NCBI GenBank assembly: GCA_001873165.1
Contig: MNYO01000073.1
Span: 1 to 5,071 of the forward strand
DNA from: Candidatus Gracilibacteria bacterium CG2_30_37_12
GTDB lineage: Bacteria > Patescibacteriota > Gracilibacteria > BD1-5 > UBA2023
DNA length: 5,071 nt
Reading direction: 5' to 3'
The stretch's first letter is position 1. Each line of letters begins with the position of its first letter. This document shows, piece by piece, positions 1-5,071 of the stretch. Made by a program: the position numbers and the translations under genes. The notes under the pieces were generated by a model. It did no database searches and was not told the DNA's origin. It worked only from the letters and a program-made list of their open reading frames with translations.

Positions 1-130
1 TTATTACGTATTTTCTGAGATATCATAATTGAAAAGATGGTTAAATAGAAAATTATGTGTGGTTAAAAATACAAGTTGTTCTCTTATCTAAGGCACCCAA
101 GTATCAACTTTTATATTTCTCGCTAAATTT

Positions 131-198
131 GGCTTGTTTTTGACTAATTTACCCCCTTATCTGCCCTCTGGAAGCGGGGTGAAGTAGTCAAAACAGCC
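131..198. repeat. Large imperfect inverted repeat (hairpin) upstream of the VanY-like gene
   Basis: The left arm (131-155, starting GGCTTGTTTTTGACTA) is the reverse complement of the right arm (176-198, ending TAGTCAAAACAGCC), with two single-base bulges and two mismatches over about 23 paired positions. The loop is about 20 bases and fairly GC-rich. A short T run (205-209) follows the right arm on the + strand, so it could act as a terminator for something upstream. The long outer arms would also fit a MITE-like or solo transposon-end remnant, but the flanking bases (123-130 and 199-206) show no target duplication. It could also be a structured leader of the gene at 249 if transcription starts upstream. 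The pairing is seen directly; the role is not established. Confidence 0.6.
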
Positions 199-248
199 AC
201 ACACTTTTTGCCATTATGCCATATTTTTTATCTTCAATTCTTATTTTT

Positions 249-1094
249 ATGAAAAAGTTATTGGTAATTGGATTAATCTTTTCAAGCTTAATACTCGAAT
301 GATGTTTTAAAGAAGAAGTAATTCCCGAGATAAAAAAACCAATTCAAGAAAAGATTTGGAGTTGAAGCGTAGAAAATAATTCATGAATTCATTTAGAAAG
401 AGCGAAGGTACCGCAAGAAACAAAAAATACATGAGAATTAATCCCTATAAATAAAAAGGGTAAAGAAAAAAATAAGAGTGCAGAATCTTTTGAAAACAAA
501 GAAGACAAGAAATGAATGATTAACTCCACCTCTGATGCTTCCTATACGAAGTTTGTTTCGCCAAGTGTGACATATATAAAAGTGGACTACACTCCAAAAG
601 ATCTTCTACAAATTTCAAATACCAAATCTCTTGGTATTTCTGGAGATATATTTCTTCGAACAGAATCACTCAGTGCTCTCCAAAAACTTGGAGATGATTT
701 TTATGAACATTTTCAGAAGAAACTCATAGTTGTGAGTGGATATAGAAGTTATGAATACCAGCAATGAATCGAGAAACGAGCGCCCGAGTGTGTACGAGAT
801 GGATTTTGTGCTCGTGCTGGTCACTCTGAACATCAATCCTGACTTGCACTCGATATGTTTGAAACGACAACGATGGAAGAATTTCTCAGTAAATCACAAT
901 ATAAATTGTACTTTGATTGGCTCACTCAAAACGCTTATAAATATGGATTCACCAATAGTTATCGAAAGTGAGTCGAGATTGATGGGTATCACGAGGAGCC
1001 TTGGCATTGGCGATATATTTGAGTCGATGTTGCGACCAAATTATGGAGGGAGGATATGACATTTACGGAATATTATAACACCTCACAGAAATAG
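249..1094 (+). CDS. VanY-type D-alanyl-D-alanine carboxypeptidase (peptidase M15B), lipoprotein, UGA read as Gly
   Basis: With TGA as glycine this is one 281-residue frame ending at TAG. Family knowledge: M15B enzymes are zinc peptidases that remove the terminal D-Ala from peptidoglycan stem pentapeptides outside the membrane. The N-terminus is a lipoprotein signal: a Lys pair, a hydrophobic stretch, then LEGC with Cys at 19; Glu at -2 is unusual, and the lipobox Gly is itself TGA (300-302). Residues 20-100 are a polar, Lys/Glu-rich linker, probably a tether. The catalytic domain covers about 100-270: SGYRS at 163-167 (Arg166 contacts the substrate carboxylate in relatives), SEHQSGLALD at 193-202 (His195 and Asp202 zinc ligands) and EPWHWRYIG at 250-258 (Glu250 catalytic, His253 zinc ligand). 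All active-site residues are present. Nine in-frame TGA codons fall at residues 18, 39, 46, 62, 89, 173, 198, 241 and 258; Gly198 and Gly258 lie in the catalytic motifs. Without recoding only fragments such as 516-767 remain. No Shine-Dalgarno precedes the ATG; the start is chosen by the signal peptide. Confidence 0.93.
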
Positions 1095-1095
1095 C

Positions 1096-1124
1096 TTTCA
1101 TTTTTTTATACTTCTGGATATAAT
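1096..1124 (+). promoter_or_regulatory. Possible sigma-70-type promoter in the gap before the large lipoprotein gene
   Basis: A perfect TATAAT lies at 1119-1124 in the 67-base gap between two genes, about 38 bases before the next start codon. The -35 position is weak (TTTCAT at 1096-1101, 17-base spacer). If real, it would start transcription near 1131 and drive the lipoprotein gene and, by the 5-base spacing that follows, the MEMO-CapA gene. In AT-rich DNA such boxes also arise by chance. Confidence 0.4.
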
Positions 1125-1161
1125 CATTGAAGTTATTTATTGTTTTCAACTTTTCACTCCT

Positions 1162-3096
1162 ATGAAACATTACAATTACTTGATAATAATAACTTTATCA
1201 CTCATACTTTCTGGATGTTTTCTTGATCAAAAACCACAAGATATTAACGTATCCACAAGTACAGATTCAGATATTGTTGCTATTGCTAATAAATCACTTA
1301 ATGAAGTTCAAACAGGAAGTATCACAAACTCTTGAGGAATAATATGAGATAATTCTTTTTTTGGGGAACTTAGAGCAGAATCTCAAGGATTTGGAAGCTA
1401 TAAGATAGTTGGGGCACTAAAAGGAGATTTTAAGAACATCTCAGTTGTATGGCGATATGATGGAAAAGAAGATGAGCCATATACTCTTAAGAAATATACT
1501 CCTGAGAAACGAGTTTTTGAGTACTATATACAACCAAAATTTAAAACTATTCAGAAGGGCGAGAATACATATATATTTACTGGAGAAAAGTCGAATGGAG
1601 AGAAAGAATCAAAAGAACTTACTATTAATGAGGATCACAACATAATTCTCTCGGGGAAGTACTGTATATTGGATATATGTATTGATGAATCGAAACCGTT
1701 TACGAAAGATGGGGATATTATCACTCAGAAAATAGAGGATGTAGAAAAAACTACAGAAACAAATATGAATATCAATGAAAAAAGCATTACAGTGAGCGAA
1801 AGCATACCAATGAGCAATTTGACTATAAAGGTATTTAAGCAAAATGATTTTTTTGTTCGATATTCTTCCACTCAATCTTGTGGTCCTTTTTCATGGAAAC
1901 AGGAAATTCTTGATCCTTCAGGTAAAGTTATTCATAATGTCGAGTCTACTCTTGGAATCCCTAGGAATTTTACTATTGGAACAAAAACTTTTACTTTGGA
2001 AGATCTCAATAATGATACTTCTACGTATATTTATGGAACTCTTGCAGATAATAAAGTGATGACAGGTTCATATAGCAAATCGGATGCGAATATTGGTTCC
2101 ATATTTCTTCAGGATATAAAGAAAAACAAGAATTCCTTCCCGAAAAAGTATACGCTTTCATTCAAGGAATATCCAGATATAAAACTCGTATACTCTATGA
2201 AAGATGCTCAGCCGGAACGTGTAGTGTATCTTGGAACTGATTCAGTTTACCTTAAAAATAATATTGACCCCAAGGGAAATCTTCTGGATGTGGAGGTGAG
2301 TAATAAGATACTCTCTTACTACAATACTGATCGTCGATTTGTTCCAACCACAGATATTCAGAAATCTATAGAAACGGTCACAAAAGAGAATATTCCACTT
2401 TTTCATGTAGAAAGACTTACAAATGATGGATATTATCTTCTCTATCCAAGAGATGGATACTCTTTTGAATCTTTTGCTGAGATGTGTAAGCCAGTGGTAT
2501 ATGTGTATAAAAAGAACGCGATCGATATAAAAGTATCGCTTGATCTCTTTGGAAAAGGATTTTTTACAAAGCTTATTCCAGGATTCTCGACAGGAACAAC
2601 CTGGGATATCCGAACCCAGCAGAATGGATTGACGGTTATTGATAAAGGTTTTTATGAGTATCTTTATTATTCAGTAAAGGTAAAGGGGTATAGATTCAAT
2701 AAGGATGGTTGGATTATTCAAGGAAATGAAGCGGTATGATTTTTCGAAGATAAACTTCCAAAACTAAACTTCAGAGTTCAAGAGCAAAAAGATTTTATCG
2801 ATTTTTGGAAAGATCAATTTAAAAAAGATAGTTACTATTTCGTATCATTTAAGTACAACAGGGAAATGGATAAAATGGTAGGGCTTTTCTTTGATAAAAA
2901 ACCAACAAGCATTGAACGTGTTCTTCTTGAAGGGTATGAAATTTCTTCGATAGAAGGAAAAGAGAGATTCCTGTATAAAAATATCTGAAATTCCTTTGAT
3001 TCATATCTTCTCAGAACTTTTGATCGAAGTCCTGGGTTCGATGTCTTCGAATGGGGGTGAGTTCTGAAAGATAATGAGAACACTATTATCCGATAA
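1162..3096 (+). CDS. Large lipoprotein of unknown function with CKPVVYVY and EWGG motifs, UGA read as Gly
   Basis: The frame encodes 644 residues and ends at TAA. The N-terminus is a textbook lipoprotein signal: basic start, Ile/Leu-rich core, lipobox LSGC with Cys at 19. A polar linker follows, then (about 65-160) a segment of alternating hydrophobic residues that looks beta-rich, a second linker, and a further beta-rich region (about 210-430). The C-terminal part (about 420-640) carries CKPVVYVY (442-449), a Tyr-rich stretch (YEYLYY), a DFIDFWKDQF segment, a YYFVSF strand and EWGG near the end. From memory, this order of motifs (CKPxIYLYP, then an FFxxKL/DFIxYW region, then VVEWGG) recurs in uncharacterised CPR and archaeal proteins; I cannot name a domain or assign an activity. 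TGA codons encode residues 58, 62, 526, 609 and 633; the last is the second Gly of EWGG. Without recoding the frame is cut at 2737-2739. The next gene starts 5 bases after the stop, which suggests cotranscription. Start and stop are firm; function is unknown. Confidence 0.88.
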
Positions 3097-3101
3097 ATAC
3101 C

Positions 3102-4835
3102 ATGAAAAGAACTAAAATCATTATTTGTTTTCTTCTTTGTATCTTTGTTGTTTTTTGATTACAAAATCTTGAGAAAATAAAACAAAACTTTATTGGTTCT
3201 GGGGAAAATATCTGAAAAATAAAAATCATCACTTCTTGACCAGCTTTCGCTATACTTCCGCATCATGGGATTACTGGGGATGCCCTCCATTCTTTTTATA
3301 AGGAATTAAGTACAGAATACCCTTCTGTGAATCAGATTATTCTTATCTCCCCAGATCATTATAATACTTGAGGAGGCTTCGCACAAGGGGTATCGAAAGA
3401 TGGTCCGCTCTGTTTTACATCCTCTTGTATTTCTGCAAAAAAAACTAGAAAATTTTATACCAACAGGAGCGGTCTTTCCTCTCTTTATTACATGAAGCGG
3501 GGAAACTCTTACGACACGAGAACATGGTATAGGAATTCACTTTTCATATATACGTGAGTACTTTTGAACGGGGACGATTGTTATTCCACTGGTCCTTCAT
3601 CGTGAAAAAGAAATGTTTCCAAAAACCGATAAAACATTACAGACGTTTATAGAAAATACTCCTACTCTTGATTCTCATACGCTCGTACTTGCTTCGGTGG
3701 ACTTTTCTCATCACCTCGATGAAACTTTTGCACGGTTTCATGATGCAAAAAGTATCGAAGCTATTCAATATGGACAGGACTTCTCTCAAACAGAAGTAGA
3801 TTGTCAAAATTGTTTGAAGTTCATCACAGATCTCGCTCATAGGTACAATAAACCTTATTTTGAGCTTATTAACCGTACCAGTGTGGATACGATTACAGGA
3901 AGTCCTTCCTGAATCGGAAATACGAGTCATATTTTTGGTATATTTCGAGAAAATAAGGAAGAACAAGAAAAGCAAATATTTGATGAGTATAATTCAGATG
4001 ATACCAAAATATATGGTGCCTTTTTTTGAGACACGATGTTTGCTCGTGATTTCCACGAGAGACAAAAATCAGATGTTCAATTTATAGACACTATGTTTGA
4101 AGAATTTTTTCAGGAAAATACGCTTTCCAAAACTGGGGTGAGTTTTTATCATACCAAACTGTATGGATTCGATTTCGTCGGATTGAATCTTGAAACAGTC
4201 ATTGGGACCGAGCAGAATTGTGAGACAAATAAGCCAAATGGTCTCTCTTTTATCTCATCGCCAACATTTCTTTCCCATCTCAAACAAATAGGAGTTACTA
4301 TCGTAAATATTGCAAATAATCATACGAACGATTGTGGAGAAGTTGGTTATAAAAATACAGAGAAATTTATAGCTCAATCATGAATAGAATCATTCGGCAA
4401 TAGTACTATTCTAAAAAAAGAGGTTGAGTAAAAGTAGCCTTTGTCGGAATCAATGACTTTGATAGTCAAGTATCCTATGGAACAATAATACAAAATATTA
4501 GAGTTCTTTCTCATGAATGATACAGAGTTATCGTAAGTATCCATTGGGGTATAGAATATAATAAACCTCATACCAAGAGACAACAATTTATCGCTCATTC
4601 CCTCGTAGATGCAGGTGCGAGTATTATCATGGGGCATCATCCTCATGTGACAGAGAATATAGAGCTATATAAAAATGTTCCTATTATATATAGTCTCGGA
4701 AATTTCGTATTTGATCAGCCAATTCCATCTACTCTTGATGGGCAGATGCTTATTTTTTCTCTCGGAAAGACAGAAGCTTCTATAAAACTTGTGCCATTCC
4801 ATCGAGATCCTAATGATTTCAAGATCCATTTTTAA
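3102..4835 (+). CDS. Membrane-anchored MEMO-like / CapA (PGA_cap) fusion protein, with two compensating frame shifts
   Basis: With TGA as Gly and two one-base shifts (near 3437-3444 and 4413-4419) this gives 577 residues ending at TAA. Residues 1-22 form a basic start and a hydrophobic helix without a lipobox, so an anchor or signal. Residues about 40-281 match the MEMO family (AmmeMemoRadiSam protein B): LPHH (52-55), SPDH (83-86), REHG (139-142), DFSHH (200-204) and a terminal TSHIFGIF (274-281). In human MEMO1, histidines in the LPHH- and PDH-like positions bind metal. Residues about 302-560 match CapA/PGA_cap: GDTMFARD (309-316), NLET (362-365), NIANNHTNDCG (402-412), HWG (481-483), GHHPHV (511-516) and YSLGNFVFD (530-538). 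CapA proteins are surface metallophosphoesterase-like proteins tied to poly-gamma-glutamate; the substrate here is unknown. Read literally, three frames exist: 3102-3632, an overlapping frame that ends at the TAA 4429-4431, and a third ending at 4835. Motifs are intact in all three. It may be a damaged gene, a gene rescued by slippage, or an assembly error. Eleven TGA codons lie within it, one being the Gly of GDTMFARD. Confidence 0.85.
3437..3444 (+). other. A8 tract at the first frame shift in the MEMO-like domain
   Basis: The upstream MEMO frame (through SPDHYNTGGGFAQ) runs into this run of eight A. The downstream frame, which carries REHG and DFSHH, is offset by one base. Removing one A joins the two as ...SAKKLENF. 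If unshifted, the first frame continues to a TAA at 3630-3632 with no MEMO-like residues. The shift could also lie elsewhere between about 3375 and 3500, since both frames are open there; the A run is the simplest site. Possible causes are a real indel, transcriptional slippage, or a base-call error. Confidence 0.55.
4413..4419 (+). other. A7 tract at the second frame shift, shaped like a -1 slippery heptamer
   Basis: The CapA frame reads CTA AAA AAA GAG and then meets TAA at 4429-4431. Stepping back one base after the second AAA gives AAA AAA AGA GGT TGA GTA, which continues in the frame carrying VKVAFVG, HWG and GHHPH. A AAA AAA is a known -1 slippery pattern, and adding one A to the run would have the same effect. 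A small stem-loop (TGACT/AGTCA, 4454-4468) lies about 34 bases downstream, farther than usual for a frameshift stimulator. The change of frame is clear from the protein; the cause is not. Confidence 0.65.
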
Positions 4836-4851
4836 TGGAATGTCTTATTAT

Positions 4852-4874
4852 TGGTATAATACTTCAGATATAAT
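4852..4874 (+). promoter_or_regulatory. Pair of TATAAT boxes next to the insertion sequence left end
   Basis: TATAAT occurs at 4855-4860, preceded by TGG as in an extended -10 element, and again at 4869-4874, overlapping the first base of the likely IS end. No good -35 is visible for either. They could give low transcription into the transposase gene. Both could be chance in AT-rich DNA. Confidence 0.3.
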
Positions 4875-4893
4875 GGTCCAGAAAATCTAGACA
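4874..4893 (+). repeat. Probable left terminal inverted repeat of the IS3-family element
   Basis: TGGTCCAGAAAATCTAGACA contains a small internal palindrome (GTCCAG with CTAGAC, one mismatch) and has the look of IS3-family ends that I recall from other elements. The matching right end is not in the window, so the exact boundary is inferred. Confidence 0.45.
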
Positions 4894-4913
4894 AAAATCA
4901 AACTAGGTTAAGC

Positions 4914-4939
4914 TAAGAGAAAATACAATATTTCTCTTA
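4914..4939 (+). promoter_or_regulatory. 9-bp perfect hairpin directly before the transposase start
   Basis: TAAGAGAAA (4914-4922) pairs perfectly with TTTCTCTTA (4931-4939) around an 8-base loop. The stem ends 11 bases before the ATG at 4951, so it would cover the region where a ribosome lands. Many insertion sequences use such a structure to keep read-through transcripts from being translated; that role is inferred here. There is no following U run, so a terminator is less likely. Confidence 0.5.
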
Positions 4940-4950
4940 TTAACATTCCT

Positions 4951-5071
4951 ATGACTAATACTCGAAAGAAGTACACTTCAGAATTCAAGACAAAGGTGGT
5001 AGTACTGGAAGTTCTTTCTAATACGGCTACACTCACAGAAATAGGTTCAAAATACTCTATTCATCCGACAA
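4951..5071 (+). CDS. IS3-family transposase OrfA, N-terminal part (truncated by window edge)
   Basis: Forty codons are visible. The protein starts MTNTRKKYTSEFKTKVVVLE and continues through LTEIGSKYSIHPT. This matches the start of IS3/IS911-type OrfA proteins (pattern RKxYTxEFKxKV, then a helix-turn-helix with LAxKYGVHPxxI), which bind the element's ends and are normally about 90-110 residues long. In this family OrfB, with the DDE integrase core, follows and is usually joined to OrfA by a -1 frameshift; that part is beyond the edge. No TGA codon occurs in the visible part. The start is supported by the conserved RKKYTSEF segment just after it. No Shine-Dalgarno sequence is visible; the context CATTCCT before ATG resembles CACTCCT before the gene at 1162. 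Confidence 0.85.
   Translation, partial: MTNTRKKYTSEFKTKVVVLEVLSNTATLTEIGSKYSIHPT

Larger units (their letters stand above)
4874..5071 (+). mobile_element. IS3-family insertion sequence, left end only (runs off the window)
   Basis: The OrfA start at 4951 has the IS3-family N-terminal pattern. About 77 bases upstream, at 4874-4893, is a TGG-starting sequence that resembles IS3-family terminal repeats, so the element probably begins there. The right end, OrfB with the DDE catalytic domain, and the target duplication are outside the window. The base before 4874 is in a TAA/ATAA context that could be part of a short duplication, but this cannot be checked here. It lies 38 bases after the stop of the MEMO-CapA gene and does not interrupt it. 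Confidence 0.65.

Noticed and set aside
1..26. Possible minus-strand start (ATG at 26) running off the left edge
   Set aside because: Eight codons are too few to judge and there is no supporting motif.
1..48. Possible C-terminal tail of an upstream gene in frame 1, ending at TAG 46-48
   Set aside because: Only 15 codons are visible, with one TGA, and they show no recognisable motif; other frames also close within 50 bases, so this cannot be told from chance.
736..1059. 107-residue + strand open frame inside the carboxypeptidase gene
   Set aside because: It overlaps the catalytic domain in another frame and has no motifs; it is a shadow of the VanY frame.
1609..1875. Minus-strand open frame within the large lipoprotein gene
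   Set aside because: It is antisense to a well-supported coding frame and has no recognisable domain; the minus frames at 2835-3083, 3637-3975 and 4374-4646 are rejected for the same reason.
4825..4839. Hairpin TCCATT/AATGGA overlapping the stop of the MEMO-CapA gene as a terminator
   Set aside because: The stem is only 6 bp, AT-rich, with a 3-base loop and no following U run.
1..5071. CRISPR array, tRNA or rRNA
   Set aside because: No regularly spaced repeats and no tRNA- or rRNA-like sequence were seen when reading the window.

Overview
The window fits a member of the candidate phyla radiation (Patescibacteria) that uses genetic code 25, in which UGA is read as glycine; Gracilibacteria is the best guess and Absconditabacteria (SR1) the alternative. 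The DNA is AT-rich. Three long reading frames run the length of the window only if TGA is sense, and many of the roughly 25 in-frame TGA codons sit where the protein family needs glycine: a lipobox, the SxHxxGxAxD zinc motif, the EPWHWRY(I)G motif, the GD metal motif of CapA and an EWGG motif. A standard-code annotation would break these genes into short pieces.

Layout, all genes on the + strand. 1-248 has no convincing gene and contains a large imperfect inverted repeat (131-198). 249-1094 encodes a lipoprotein D,D-carboxypeptidase of the VanY/M15B type. 1095-1161 is a short gap with a TATAAT box. 1162-3096 encodes a 644-residue lipoprotein of unknown function with a CKPVVYVY motif and a C-terminal domain ending in EWGG. 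Five bases later, 3102-4835 encodes a membrane-anchored fusion of a MEMO-like domain (AmmeMemoRadiSam protein B family) and a CapA/PGA_cap metallophosphatase-like domain. This gene is open throughout only if two single-base shifts are allowed, one at an A8 tract (3437-3444) and one at an A7 tract (4413-4419). The two shifts cancel. From about 4874 to the right edge lies the left end of an IS3-family insertion sequence: probable terminal repeat, a 9-bp hairpin just before the start codon, and the first 40 codons of OrfA.

All three chromosomal genes encode proteins with an export signal (two lipoproteins and one N-terminal anchor), so the block looks like a small cell-envelope cluster. One member trims peptidoglycan stem peptides, one is of unknown role, and one carries a domain linked elsewhere to poly-gamma-glutamate or surface polymer work. 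The spacing suggests genes 2 and 3 are cotranscribed; gene 1 may have its own transcript. None of the four start codons has a clear Shine-Dalgarno sequence.
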